Assembly: GCF_014851395.1 (NCBI RefSeq)
Contig: NW_024044348.1
Span: 22,879,890 to 22,943,889 of the forward strand
DNA: 64,000 bases
DNA from: Micropterus salmoides
Taxonomy: Eukaryota > Chordata > Actinopteri > Centrarchiformes > Centrarchidae
Reading direction: 5' to 3'
Shown here: positions 36,639 through 50,770 of the stretch, piece after piece
How positions within the stretch are numbered: position 1 is the first letter of the stretch
Layout: each line of letters opens with the position of its first letter
Notes under the pieces: generated by a model
Databases searched by the model: none
Seen by the model: only the letters and a program-made list of their open reading frames with translations
What the model was told of the DNA's origin: nothing
Position numbers and translations under genes: made by a program

Positions 36639-39600
36639 GGCTCAATAACAGGTGCCATGCTAAGAGAGCTGTTACAGCCGTCCCTGAGTGGTTGTGTCAG
36701 CAGCAATGTTAGGGTTGAGCTTTCCAACCTGCTCACCATGCAGGAAAAGGGAAAGAGAGAAGGAGGGGAAAAAGTCTCTCTGGTCCCCAAATGATGCCCG
36801 CTGGGAGCCATCGTGCGCTAAATTTTGCCGGGTGGTTCTCCCCTGTTTTCTGTCTTGTGGCCCCCGGACTCCGATTTACAGGCAGAGCCATATTGGGCCT
36901 TTCTGCATGGTGGGGCCCAAGCAGCTGTGTTCAGCAGAAAAAAATGACAACAACAAAATAAAGAAATAAATAAACAAATCAACAAACACATAAGAAAAGC
37001 TTATTTCTTTGCAAATGCTCGAATAAGGACTTTTTGTGTGCCATCTGCAGAAAATGAATCGTATCGTTGGACCTTGATTGCAGTTTGGCCTGACTATTCA
37101 AAAAAGCCCTAACCGTTGTGGAAAATCCACTTAAGTGTTGGAAATCATCCCATCCACATCAAAACAAATTCATAAAAGTTTTTGTGTGCCTTCATTGACT
37201 TGAAGAGCCAATTTACTGCCTGCGACTCAGCTGATGCTGATATCGCCTGCCTTTAACACAAACAAGTCGATCTGTCATCATGATTGCTCATCTTTGACTC
37301 GTCTTTAAGCACACTCCTTAAGATTTGAGAGGTTCCTGGCAAAATCTATGCAAATGAAGCTGCTTTGTGAAAAGACGCATCACTGTGCGTGAAGCCCGAA
37401 GCGGGCAATAATCACAGACGGATTGTGTGCAAACAAGAGCTGCTAAGCACCTCAAACCTCGACAGAAACACACAGGGAGAAACACACCGCAGGGTGAAAG
37501 AGATAAGTCAGTCAGGTGATTGCTTAATTTTAAAAACATTTTTTTGCTGAAGAGCAACAAAGCTACATTCGTCATTATGTTTACCTTTTAAAACTTTAAT
37601 ATTCTGTGCATTTACACTGCTACCAACACTATGACTGTGTACAAAAGAAGAAGACACAGTCAAATGACCGCGATCCGGCTTTTGATCTGTCACAAGCACA
37701 CAAGCATATGGACTCAGCATCTCAGCATAATTCATAAACCTTGTTTTTCCGCTTTCTTTTTGAGGGGAGGAGGGGTAGAGATGTGTTAGCATATAGGTGA
37801 TCTAAATTTAGCTTCCATACCATCATGGGGCGTTTCATTTTACGCACACAAAAAAATGATAAATTTCAAAGGTGACCTGATGGGTTTCATTACAGCTGAT
37901 TGATCGGCTTATGTGAGGGTGTCACGAAATGAACAGAGGAGACATAGTACACCTTCAGGAACCTACATAGGACATATAGGCCATGGCACCTATATGCACC
38001 AAGCCAGTGATGTATTGTGCATCCTAATGATGTCTGCAGGTTTCTTAATGCTTGCTCTTCCAACAAAAAAACGTTCTTGTACACATAAGTAAAACCATTT
38101 ATACAAACGCTATTAAAACATACAATGACTCAACTGCTGATATGCCTTACTTTCATGCCAACAGTTATGATTCTTTCAGTCTTTTCAAAAACAGACCAAT
38201 CATCTAAATTATTTTAACAAAACCATGAGCTTTAGAAATCCTTATTTCAAAATGTAATATATGTCTACCTTGAAAAAAGTGACACACACTTAGAGAAACT
38301 AAAGATAATAAAAAATAAACAATTTTAAATGTTATTTAAAGTTGATATATTTTAGATAGTTAAATCATTTGAGGTTATTAGGAGTAGATTTCTAACATTA
38401 ACAACTTACATTCCAACTTACATTTGATGGAATAAATTAACAGAAAAACATTTCTTCTTTTGCAATTAGGAATGACGGGGAAAGTTCCAGAGCAGCTATT
38501 TTTATGGATGTCTCTGCACTCTTTGCGATTCTTTGGGAACAAAGCAGGGATCTGTGAATCTCTCTTATGAACTAGTAAATAACCCCATGCAATTCATCAT
38601 AACAACAAGAAGGAAATGTCAAGGGCACAGGAGTCCCTTTTTTTGTCGAGGTCACACACAAAACATAAACACTAACACACATGCAAAAACATATACAAAC
38701 ACGCACACATACACGCATTTACATTCTGCATTGTGACCACACATAGCAGTTGAGGCATTGACAAATCACAGAGACCTGAAAGTGGGGCCGAGGTGGGACT
38801 AATTGAAATGAACTTTAGAAAAGGGGGGACACCTAATTAAACATGAACTTTCTATCCTGTGTTGGGGTTGACATCATGGGGCCTAAATTTAAGCTCATCT
38901 TTGTTTGTCCAAACCTGGTGATGCAGGCAAAATAATACTGCATATGAACACGGAGAAGGAATAAGGTCATCACTTTTCCTCAGTGGAAACATAGTTTTCC
39001 TTGTCTCAAGTCACTTGCGACACTTCTCTGGAGTGTGTGAGGGGCCTATTCATTATCTACTGCTTTTCCTCAGAGAGACCGTAGTGCATATGGTATCTTG
39101 CGCTGTGTGTTTTTGTGTTTATCTGTGCTGGTTTAAGACAGCTATCGTGAACGGTGCTCTTGTTGGCATACATACAGCATGTTCTTATGCACCTGTGTAC
39201 GTGGGATTGAGTGCAGGCATGGGAGGAGGATTGATGGTTGTGTGCATACATGCATTTGTTTGTTGCTGCTTATTGCCTGTTCTATTTTCTGTATTACTTA
39301 GTCGGGGACACAGCCCAGTGCAGGAGCTGTGAAGTTTCCCAGTAACAGGCTAATTCCTCAGTGGCTGTTTAGAGTGTCTCCTGCAGTGCTAAGTGTTCTC
39401 CTCTCTGTGCCTGATCAGAAAACAGGACCACTTTAGTCAGTTTGTTTAAGGTCCCCCGAGAAGGCTCTCATATCCTCCTCTCTACTCACGCCTTCCTTTT
39501 CCCTGCTCTGTCTTTCTCGTGTTCACACACACAAACACACTTGCAGTGCTACTTTCACACTCCCTAACTTACATGGCATATTAAATAGATGGAAGTTGAC

Positions 39601-41082
39601 ATGTGTAGATGACCCAATCTATCTTTTTTCAGTTTCTGCATATTGTATCATTATCCTTGTCTGTACTTTAAGTAAATGCAAAGGTAGCGATGAAGATGGA
39701 ATTCATGCTTCCATTACTGGCACTGCACCAACAGAGAAATATTCACACGTGCATCCTCAAAGAGCAACTTTTTGGCACCACATTTGATACAAAACTTTGA
39801 GTAAGCACTATGTATTTGTGAATATACGAATTAGAAGTATGAGGTTAGGTTTTGAACAGACTGCAGCTAAAATTTATGCTGAGGATAAATGTTTATGTGG
39901 TGTATATTAAACAATACAACAATGCATAAAACAATGCATAAACCCTTTTTTTTACACAGTACATTATACTTAACAGGTGTTTCTTTTCCATAAATTAACA
40001 ATCAGAACCTTTAACTGTAGATGAATTCTGTTACTTTTTTATCTGTCTTCCTGATTTTGCTGCAAATTGAAGCCCGATCAGTGTAAAACTTCATAAAGAA
40101 ACTGTAAAACTAAGCTGGAGAATATCAGAAAATCAGCTCCTGGTGGACAAGCGAGCGGCCTTTCATTCTACCACCCGTGTGTCCCTGTAAATGCACAGGG
40201 ATAAGGTCCTCAGTATGAATGCACACAAACTTATTTCACCTTTACAATATATTGCTGCAAATTGCAACACATACTGTGTGTCAATCAAAATACCTCGTAA
40301 AGGATTGACAACTAAAACTACATTTTGCTTAAATTTGAGTTTCAGTGTCGTGTAAATGGTGTAAACTCTGCACTCCTTTAGTAGAATTGAGATGGGATAT
40401 ATTTGCAAGGGAAATGATCTGCATAAAGAATTTATCCCGCAACATGAAGGCATATTCTCTCTGTTTTCAATGGCCTGGCCTGTTCTGCTATCCTTGTGTA
40501 AAGGTGAAGTTTCCTCACAAGAGCTGACAAGTGTGAAATTACGATAGGAAGTGCTTCATACCCTGCCATTTACCTTCATTCATTACCAAGTAACACACAC
40601 ACACACACCCCCTACTGTCCACAGCTGACTGGCTGATATGGCAGTCATTCCTTTAACCAGGAGTCTAGGAAAATACCACACATTATGCATGACAGTTTTG
40701 CCTTCGTAATCTCTCTAACTTTGTTGGAGTCCTCAAAGGCTTCAGCTTGTCTTTGGAGTGGTATTGAATGTAGAGGTACAAAGGTATTGGAAAGGAGGTT
40801 GGAAGTAGAGATAGACCTACATGGATTATAGCTCGTCTACAATACTAGCCCAGGAACTAGATCCATATAATGTTCAAAGGTGTGCTGGACCAGAGATTTT
40901 AAACAAAGAGGCGAAGCATGTCACAGGGCATGACATTGTCCTCTGAGGGAACTCTTTTAATCAAAACCCCCTTATATTTATTTTTAGTACATATTGTATA
41001 ATATATATAGTAAATTAGTGAACAAATTAAAAATAAATAACACATTTTAATTACTTCTTATTACAATTACTTGAATCATGTG
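36636..41082. other. Noncoding DNA
   Basis: No gene or mobile element is recognised in this long stretch. Small features are the tandem ACAATGCATAAA pair near 39920-39945, a CA-rich interrupted run at 38650-38715 and AT-rich sequence at 38280-38450 and 40970-41050. Confidence 0.55.

Positions 41083-41110
<28 letters not shown>
41083..41110. repeat. (AC)n microsatellite
   Basis: Fourteen AC units. Confidence 0.97.
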
Positions 41111-41115
<5 letters not shown>

Positions 41116-41464
41116 TTACAAGCAATAAATATGGCGTCATTTGCTGGAAATATGGATTTCTCTGAATAAGAGAATAAATAAAAATTGCCGTTCTTTGCTT
41201 TGTCCTCCCTAGTTTGTGTGTGTTTGTCTGAAGGTTATCCAGCTGACTCTGTGGCCAGGGGAACTGAGGAGACGCTGGGCGATCATAAGTCTTTGTCTTT
41301 GAAGACTGCACGCTGTGTCCGTATCGCTGTTGCAGCGTAATTGATACAGGCTCACGCTGTTGAGCTTAACGGAGCCCCATCATGGCCTTAGACTCAGATC
41401 TCTCACAGCTGTAGGGCTCAGAGTACTGAGCTCTCACAAAATCACACAAGCGTGTGCAGGCCTG

Positions 41465-41489
41465 CACACACACACACACACACACACAC
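41465..41489. repeat. (CA)n microsatellite
   Basis: Twelve CA units, about 350 bp from the previous AC array. Confidence 0.95.
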
Positions 41490-41690
41490 TACACCCAGCT
41501 GGCTTCTGGCGAGATCACAGCTAAAGAGATCCAGAGCAGAGCTGGTTAGACTAACACTAATGGAGATGAGCTGCCTGGTTAGCTCAATGGAAAATTGAGC
41601 AGCGTTGATGCTTATTTCATCACGGCAGTAGTCCATTCCCCAGGGAATACACAGTCAACTTACACTAATTTTAAATCTTTCTGAAACGAC

Positions 41691-41713
41691 GGGGGGGGGG
41701 GGGGGGGGGGGGG
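41691..41713. repeat. Poly(G) tract, 23 bp
   Basis: An uninterrupted run of G, about 200 bp from the CA array at 41465. Confidence 0.9.
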
Positions 41714-43754
41714 ATATAGTGGTGTTTGTGAGGGAGCTGGTTGGCCTACTACAGAGAATGCTTTATAATCTGAAGTGTTGTAGTGTATGAACCCACATGT
41801 GATGGATGATTTTCTTCTAAGTAGCATGCACAAAGGATACATTTGTGACGCCATGCTGTGCTCAATCAGTGTCCCTCCACTGACGAGAAGCTCTTCTCAC
41901 TTGGCTCCTTAGCAGCAAGTGCATTAAATCATGTCACCAGCAGGTCCGGTGAAATCTGGGCCACACCTGAGTGCATATGTCCTGCCCGGCAGCACTGTAG
42001 CGTAGTAAAAACTACTGAGGATCACTGGCAAGCAGAAGGAGGTCCTCTGCTTTTATCCCTCCGCCTGACATTCTGTGACATTTAAGAAGTCGTTAAAGGT
42101 GTGAGCATGTGGAGTGGGAGAGCGCAGCTCCTCAGGCAGAGAAAGACCCTCAGCGCTGTCACCAAATAAAACCTTGTTGGATGAACTGATTATGCTGTCA
42201 GAAAGATCGTAGCATTACATTACACTCTCCTGAAAAGATGTATTCACTGTGTTGACAAATCATGTACCGTGGCATGCGCTATAAAGACGCCTGTGGCAGT
42301 GCAGTATTATAATTCAGCACATTTAGATAGGATGATGCACTCAAATTATCAGATGAATTGCAGTCAAGGACTGTGTGTTTCAATGTGTTTCATTGTGGTC
42401 AGTCTTGGCTGTGACACAAACACACAGGGTCCACAGAAGATAAGAGTCTCCAATTTTATGAGCCTCTTCCTCTCCACCAACAAACAGCTATTAAAGTGTG
42501 TCCAGATCTGGCTCCTGCTGGTGCTGCTGACAGCTAATGTCCTGCTATTTGTCCATCTTTGGCATCCGTCTCCATAAAGGCCTTGCTGTAAAAAAGCCCT
42601 GCTGAACTGCATCGTTAGGGGCCGACCCTGTCTTTACAGCAGTAAATGTTTGTTTAGGGGCAGTCCCCTGTTCTGAAGTAGCGATTAGCCTTTGATAGAG
42701 AGAGGTGCCCTCAGGTTCAAAACCCTTCCTCCACTGACAGGCTGTCAGCTCCAATACTAACAGAAAACACAGACAGAGAAATGCAGAGGCAGAGACAGGA
42801 CAGTGATTACAAAGCCTGAACTCTCCGCCCTGGGCCCTGTACTGCTTCTCTGGAGAAAAAAAAAAGCACACTAGCCTCATCTACCCAATGTACTGATAAC
42901 TAGATGTGTACAGGCACTGTAGTGGGGAAGTGGAAAGAGTTCCTCTACCAGAAAAGGTAGATTAACATGGTTCACCCCACAGTACACCCTTAGTAGGTCT
43001 TATGCCTGTGATGGGTGTGTTATTAAATAATCACAATAATATCTACTAAATTTAACATCGGCAATTTAAGATTTGGACAATGTAAGACCAATTGTGATAC
43101 AGTTATCATGGATATTTTGTTTATCTTACAAATTTGAGACAGTAGGCCTTTGCAACACAACTCCAAGTTCTGTTGATATTAAATGTACTTTTTTTGACAC
43201 CCGTATTTTCAAATTGATCTAGTGGTTTTTCAATTTAAACTATATTGCACTCATTTACCCCTTATCAAAAGTGACCTAACAGTGCACCACTGTTAGGTGT
43301 GGTCTATAGGATAAGTCTCCTAAGTATTAACAAACAAATGTCAACATACATAACACAGTGCACAAATAAATGCAGAGTGATTTGTATCTGTAAATCTGGA
43401 TTCGTATCTGTGCCTCTAATTTACAACTTGTATATAATCATTTGTACCTCAACTTAGCATCTTTCTATGGAATTATACAGTACATGAATCTCCACCTAAT
43501 CATGTGGATCCTTTTGAGACTGTTCTTCCGTCCTGTTTGTGTCACATAAAAAATTGCAGGGAAGACCAAGCCTTTCCAGTATATGCGGTAATGCAGAAGT
43601 TTAAGATGAATACCATGTAGTCTATGATGCCAACCGTTGTCGAACTAAACAGTAGAAGAAGACCAAACCAAGTTCTGTCACTTATTGCATGTTTGTGAAG
43701 TGAAGGGCCAGCAGCAGCATGGCTAGCACCTACCATGCTAACATATTCACAGTT
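41714..43754. other. Noncoding DNA
   Basis: No gene is recognised. The 102-codon plus frame (42269-42577) and the 111-codon minus frame (42545-42880) overlap at their ends and show no domain. The AT-rich part from 43000 to 43500 holds nothing recognised. Confidence 0.5.
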
Positions 43755-44415
43755 AAGAGAGTTTCAATAGACCTGAAGTTTTCTCGAACTGAACGCTGCT
43801 TCTCCATGTTTACTTTGACTCTGGGGACAGAAAGCTGACCTGTTCCAGATGACCTAAGAGGTCTTAAATGGTTCATAAACGTAGCAGAAGATCAGAAATG
43901 TGTTTTAGCCCTTAATCATTCAGTGCTTTATAAACCAACAGCAGTATTTTAAAATCAATGCAGTGTAAACACCTTAGAACTGGATTGATGTGACCAACTT
44001 TTTTGGTCTTAGTGAGTCCTTGCTATATTCTTGGGGTGAATGTAGGCTGACTTTGTCTTAATGTAGCTATTGAAGTTCAGGTCTGAGTCCATGACTATGC
44101 CAAGATTTCTGGCTTGTTTTGGCATTTCTGGTTTTTTAACATTACCGACGCTGAACACTGACTTTTAATTGTTCTTCATGTATAAAAACCTATAGACACA
44201 AAGCAGCCCTTGTCCTTTAAATAGGATTCAAACCAGTTTAGTCCTATACCAGAAAGCCCCGCCCCGTTGTTGGTCTAGTAATTTGTTGTGTATGTTGTAC
44301 CTTAACAAGAGCAATGTTAGTGCTATGGTGTTGTCAAAATCCTAACTGAAAGACATAGAAACAGTTGCTTATTGCCAAGTTGTTCAGCTGTTGAACGGCT
44401 TTTTAAAAGATACTT
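43755..44415 (-). pseudogene. LINE reverse-transcriptase remnant, catalytic core deleted
   Basis: Read on the minus strand, this is a decayed non-LTR retrotransposon ORF2, in pieces. In order there is GLSGIGLNWFESYLKDKGC (about 44262-44205), the segment before the polymerase palm. Then comes KQARNLGIVMDSDLNFNSYI (about 44115-44050), after it the GLTKTKKVGHINPVL and DFKILLLVYKALND block (about 44018-43915) that ends in a stop, and finally MNHLRPLRSSGTGQLSVPRV (about 43877-43815), the C-terminal end. These motifs match the fish LINEs whose intact copies carry GVPQGS and YADD motifs. Here the stretch that should hold those catalytic motifs is missing between about 44205 and 44150, and at least one more deletion and several stops follow. 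It cannot be functional. The clade is not certain. Confidence 0.8.
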
Positions 44416-47400
44416 CTAATGTTACTTAAAAACTGACTAGTCAGAAGAGAAATTTTGTTGAAACATTTGATCAGAAGTCATCAGTGCAACAATGCTCCTG
44501 TGCCATGAAAGATTGAGTCTCATTCATGTTGAGAATCACCCACCACCTTGACTACAACCATCTTACTTTCCATCACTTTATTTAATCTCAAATTACACAG
44601 TTTTGAGTCTTTCTTCTTTTTCATCTAATCATTTCATAGTGAGAAACCTTTTGAGCGCACACCTTTTAGGACAAGGTGCTCATTTCAGCCCAGGCTCGTA
44701 AATCGGTTATCCAAGCCTTCCCCTTTTACAATGAGTATCTAGGGACCTCACTCTCCTCTCCTGTAATGCACAAAAGCCTCATGCCTGTACCATGTAAATC
44801 TGTCCATATGGTACGAGTGGAAGTCAGCCAGGTCAGAGTTAGTGCTCTGCCCATCAATCTGAGACACACGCTGTCCACACAGGGAGGTCCTGACATTCCC
44901 ACAATACACGCAGAGGTAATGGAGTTCCAAAGATGCCCGAGGGGACATAAGTCATAGAGAAAAGAGATGGTGACAGAGTGACAAAAGCTCGCTACAGATG
45001 GGTGCCTCCAGCCCCAGGTACAGGCCCATAGAGGTAGCCCCAGTCCCAAATCCTTTGTGGTAACCAGCGCAGGTCTGTCCTCAACCACATCCCTCATCAC
45101 ACGGGGAGAAAAGGAGGGCTTTATGATGGATGTATAAAGTTGATGGCTAGAGGTTTGGGGATTTTAAATAGGGAGCACATCTGTAATATCCTGTGTGGCC
45201 TCTTAACTGCTACAGTGTACATTTAAAATATCTCTCTCTGTCTCCCCTGTCCCCAGCATGACAGCCACAGGCCTACATGCTGCTCTGTGAGCAGTTACAG
45301 ATCAATCTCCGCTGCTCTTCCCCACAAGACAGATACGCAACACAGAAACGAGAGGAGGTTCTTCATCCGCACATAAATGGCTTCCACTGCGTGTACCTAT
45401 GACTGAACAAGTAGAGATTTTATAGCATCTTTCTACATCACAAGCAGCTGATCACGACTGTACACTGTGCAACCACAACATGCAGACATAGTGGCAACAC
45501 AAGTAATTCCTTACTGGCTTCCACAGGACTGTATACGTTCACATTTTTGCATTTAGGCAGACATCAACAAACTAATGCAGTGATGTCTTTTACAATAAGT
45601 ACATTTAGTCACTGCAGTAAAGAACATTAAGAAATGGAATACAGCCATATTGAGGGCTCCCTTGTCTTTATAACCACTTTGATGAATAATTCAAGTAGCA
45701 CTTTAAATTATTTACATAAAGGTTATAGAGTAATATTATGCAAAAAAAAAACCTAGCTTGTCTGTTAGTGTAGCACTGTCGTGAAGTTATGGGTGGATTT
45801 TTCTAACCTTCTGTGATAACATGATGTACTACAGGCTCTAGCTGTTGTTATGCTATGGTTTCCATTACTGTAACTTACAGCACCTGGGAACACCGTGGCT
45901 TCTAAAAGAACGAGATGCGCAATTTTCAGGAACATGAATTCAGTGTTTTTTTTTCTGGGATATCACTCCGGCCAGTCTGACCCAAACCTGTCTGGGCCAA
46001 AGCCAAAACTAAACACACAGACATCTGGTCCTTGTAATCCTCTTACGACTGCCCCCCACCAGCACCCCTACACATAGTCCTTAATGGCGAGTCTGTGGTG
46101 TACGTGACATTGTGACATGGCAATTAACTTATGTCCATTGATTATCCAAAAGCAGCTTACCCTAGCAAGGGTCAAGTAACTGACCCAGACTCTAAGCATT
46201 GAACAAGATCGGAGAAGACCAGTCAAAGAGCAGTCACACCAATCTGATCATGAGTGCTTGCGTCTGTGTGTGTGTGCATTGACAGTGTGTGGTCACTTTT
46301 TTTCCACTCAAGAAATTACGATATATACATTTCAGAATTACTGTCACCTGATGTCTCAGGTGAGGAAGAGCATAAGTAGGCCAGAGTGCCAGTTTTAAAC
46401 TTTTCGAAAAGAGGAAGATTAAGAGGAAGAGTAATCATCATCAATCATTGAAGAGCAATGATTACACTGCTAAAATGGACTAGGAAAAAAGATTGTATCA
46501 TCAAGGCATCCTGACAATGATACAAATTTAAGATGCTTGCTAAAATAACAATGTACATAAATGCTTTATAAATTTATTTTACTGTCTGTCTGTTAGACCT
46601 GTGTCAAGCCAGATATTTTACTTTCTCTCTGTCTTCCTTTATATCAAATCAAATATTTAAAATATTTATCAAAACATAAAAACTCACAGTAATGAAAAAA
46701 CACAAGCATTAAATCTATGTTTTGTCGGATATACAAAAAGTTAAAGGTGTCAATCATTCAATCTTAATTTTGTCAGTATAACTGATGCAAGAATTTATTA
46801 CTTTAACATTTAATACTTGGTTCCCGGGATCTTTTCTGTAATGGACATACACTGGATTTACACTTTTTAAAGGGTTATTTCTTTTAGCATGTTATGCACT
46901 CCTAGCCTGTGCATTTCAAGGAAAGTTGCTATCAAACTCATATGCACACAAGTTCAGGCTTCTGCACTTTTGGGCTCATATGCCCATCAGTGTTTTTCAA
47001 TGACTGAGTCAGTTGACAGGCCACACGCGTCAATGACATTAAAATAATATGTTGGTGGCTTTTAAAGCTATACTGGACTTAATGGCTCCAATTTTAAGAT
47101 TTGTTTTATGTGTTCGATGCTCAGTAAATTGTCTTCATTGTTCTCCAGCTGTTTCTTTTTGTAATAGCTGTGCATGGCAAATAGTCTTACTGGGCTGGGG
47201 GACACTATGCCTGCTATAGCCCAACACTGTTCCCGGGGTATTGGAAAGTCATTTGTAGCATGCGATGGCTAAGTCAAGGCATTTGCTTTATATTTTGTTC
47301 AGATAATATGTTACCTATAACAACACTGTGCTACATAGTGGAGTTTCAAGAGAACATAACAACGCCCACCCCAGTAATGCATCCATATCCCCCTAGTGTT

Positions 47401-47750
47401 TAAAGCAAAAGCATAGTTCTTTCCAATGAAGAGAAATTTTCAGGAAAACTTGAGTTTCTGAGGTCCTGAGATAACACAGAGGAAACTGGAGTGTCCCTGC
47501 CACGGCACACAACCCTGCTGTCATCACTCACAAGAACAACCTCCACCATCTAAGTTTGCATCTTGTCGTTCTTAATTTATTACATGTTTCACATGTTAAG
47601 TGTGCGAACCTCCAGGGTGCAATTTCAGCAGCAGCAAACCATCAACAAATCTTTGTTTCTCCCCTGGCTGAGCGCTTAGTAGAAGCGATAAAAGCTTTTT
47701 GAAAGAAACAGACTGGAACAACGGTGGAGACTATACTCTAAACGGCTTCC
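44416..47750. other. Noncoding DNA
   Basis: No gene or mobile element is recognised. The minus-strand frame at 44726-45100 (124 codons) has no familiar domain. The region from 46280 to 46900 is AT-rich and featureless. Confidence 0.55.
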
Positions 47751-47770
47751 TGTTGCGCTGCAGCGCAACA
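47751..47770. other. Perfect 20-bp palindrome
   Basis: TGTTGCGCTGCAGCGCAACA is its own reverse complement. It is GC-rich and contains four CpG-rich GCGC/GCGCAA steps in otherwise CpG-poor surroundings. It could be bound by a dimeric factor or extrude a small cruciform. No role is known. Confidence 0.95.
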
Positions 47771-50770
47771 TTGAGCTCTGCTTCAGAAGAGCGGGGAGAG
47801 AGAGAGAGAGAGAACAGAGTTTCATATTATGTGCACAGATAGCTAAGCAAGGGATACACAGAGTGAATGACAGTGAGAGAGACGCTTAAAACAAACAGTT
47901 TATTAACTCTGCTGGGGAAAGCTTGTGTGTCAAGTGTGAGCAGTGCACAGATGCATGTGTGTTTACAGAGGCATGTCGTCTCCCAGTGCTTTCAGCCACT
48001 TAGCACCCTGCCCGAGGGAACTCAAGTGGCTGTTGTTGCGTCTCAGGGGTAAAAATACTAAAGAGCCAGACAATTTGAAAATAAAGAACTGAACTGTGTT
48101 TTAGATGTATTGTTACATTATAAAAGACAATGTGAATTTTTCTGCACTGATTAGATGGAAAGATGAGGCAGAATCAGCTGTAAAGAACTGCTTCCAAGGA
48201 CCAAGCAACTTCCTGCACTTTTTCAGTCAGACTTTGAAATCTCAGAAGAAACTCAGGATTCAGACCTAGACCTCAGATAATACACATCTGTGTGCTCTAT
48301 ATGCAGCTGTGCATCCCTGTCTCCCAAAACCTATGTTCATATTTAACTTACCAACATTAGCATGTACGTTTTATAAGGAATAGAATGCTGTCTGGATTTT
48401 GTATTCATTAATATAACAAAATCTTCACTGTTTGTGTCTACCTGTTGATGTTTTCAAAAAGGACCTGATGGCAGAAATTGAAAAAAAGTCAAAATTTTGC
48501 TAATGTTTGTGTAGCTATAAAAACAAAATTTTTACAAGTGCAATGGGAACTGACTTAGCGAATAAATTATGACGAACATGTGACTTAAACTTTACTCAAA
48601 CTTCTGAGCGTATTTCCATCATGTTTACCACATGTTTTTTTGTCTTTGGAGGGTTGACTGGTAGTCTTTTAATTACTTTATCTCTTTGCACCCTCTTCCT
48701 CTGTAATGGTTTAATAGCATCCGACTGGAGAATTGGAGCTGCCAATGCATTGCCAGTTTTCTGAAAACTGGGTTAATATCTGTGCTACGTTTAGATGGAA
48801 ACCTGACTAAAGTATTTCGTTTATAGCATTTCATTTGTGTCATAGCAGCTAAGGCATGGTTAACATTTTCTATTTATTTATGATTTATGTTCAGGCAACT
48901 CAAAGCTCTTGGTTGAGGTTACGGAAAGATCTAGGTCTTTCTTAAATAATAATTTTTACAAAACAGCTGACTTCAAGGACAGAACTGAAGTTTTCAATAG
49001 TCATGCTATCTTTCCCTAATATTAACAAAGTATTTTAGTGGTCTAAACCTAACAACATGTTGCACGCAGGAAGTGAACCACACTTTCAGGTCTCCTGTGC
49101 TTTGTCTGTCCAATTACCCATTCCAACCTCCTCTCTTGCCAGTGAACCAAATTCAAGCAGGAATGATGTTTGCTCCGTAAGGCATTTGGTATTATACAAA
49201 TCTATTTTGTAGGAGACAGATTAGATATTTGACATGAAGAGTATGAAGATATGCCACTAGCTCTGACTGCTTTAGTAATGTACACCCATGGAGCAACGCA
49301 GTACCCTACCTAATTATAGGGGGTAACAGTTAATGACTGTTCTAACCCCCATCTCTCATCCCAAACTGACAGAGTGTCCCTGTGCAGGCACCCATAGCCT
49401 TGAAGCAGAATCAGTGACAGGGCCTCGCCCAGCTTAAATAAGGGGTGTTCCTTATTAGTGCTGTGCCCAAGATAGGACCGTGAAGACTGGATAGGTGAGA
49501 ACACCATCAGGGGAAATGGGAAGGATAGATGACACTTTGGCTTTGACTCAGACCTATTTGGATTTAGTAGCACTTTGTCACTGTCTTGACTTGCAGACAT
49601 GAAAATGGAGCTGCCACAAAGCCTCTGTGCCACACAGCTGGTTAAGGAGAAAATATCATGCATGCTCAGACTCAAAAAAGAAGAGAGGAAAATATACTTG
49701 TAACTTTCATCACATCCAGACCTATAAATGTAACTGTGAGCTGTAGTAATGGTAATCAGAAACAGAGTGGTCCCGTCAGGAGCCAATCCGCTCTCTGTTT
49801 TTCATTAAAATGCTGGCCACTACTTCTCACATCTCTGTATGCATTTAAATAGTTAATGGACTGCCCATCAGCTTGGCTACTGTAAGCTGGGGTGGGGGGT
49901 GGGGTGCAACGCTTCAAAAGTTTCTGTTTCAGATCAGAAAGAATGACTTTACAATCTTGCAATATTCATGATGTGTTTAGGAACTCTATACCCTTTCCTG
50001 GCTTTGAAGTTAAAGCATTACCAGATTTCATCCGTATCGTGAAAAACCCTTAGTCCTTTTGACTGGTCAGTAATTGGGCACCAATATAAATACATACAGT
50101 ACTTTTTTATTTTTTATTTTTTAACTTAGAAGGAGCAGACCTTCATGTGCTAATGCCGGTATTTCTTTGCTCATTCTGCGGTTGCAACAAGTCAAAATCT
50201 GCCTGTCGGCACACTCATCATGCCAGTATGACTAGAAATGTTCAGCTTGCTGACCGAGTCCTTTTTTGCGTTTTCCTGCATCTAACCCAGCTGAAAATAT
50301 GTTTGGTCATATGTCCATTGACTGCGTTTAGAGGAAATACTGGTCATGGGTTCAGGTGAAGTTCCCAGTCACTGTTCTGCGAGTATTACTTATATACTAT
50401 AAGTGTGAGGAAGGAGATCAGCAAAGGAGAGAATGGTAACTCTCTACAGGTCCAGGATACCAGGTGGGAAGTCTGAATTCTTGCATTGAACCCATACGGG
50501 CAGCAGGACCTCTTTGAAGGAAACTATAAAATATTAAGGGAAAGTAGATACCTCACTTGGCTTAATGCAGACACGAGTCAGGCCACACATAGGCTCATAA
50601 GATAAATCCTCATTTTCTCTCTTTTTCCCCTTCTCTTTATCTCTTTCTTGCTCAGTCGGTAAGAAAAGGGTCGTAGAGCTTTGAGCTACACAGACTTCAA
50701 GCGTGTTTGTCTGCTGTTGGCAGTCTTCCCACAGGCAGGGGGGTCAAGTTCCTCATCTCATTTCTCATCT
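47771..50770. other. Noncoding DNA
   Basis: A short GA run lies at 47796-47813 and a G-rich run (GGGGTGGGGGGTGGGG) near 49889-49904, which is a possible quadruplex. The 158-codon minus frame at 49310-49786 is rejected as a gene for lack of any recognisable feature. Confidence 0.55.

Noticed and set aside
49310..49786. 158-codon minus-strand ORF as a gene
   Set aside because: No recognisable family, no splice or promoter context, and composition like the surrounding noncoding DNA.
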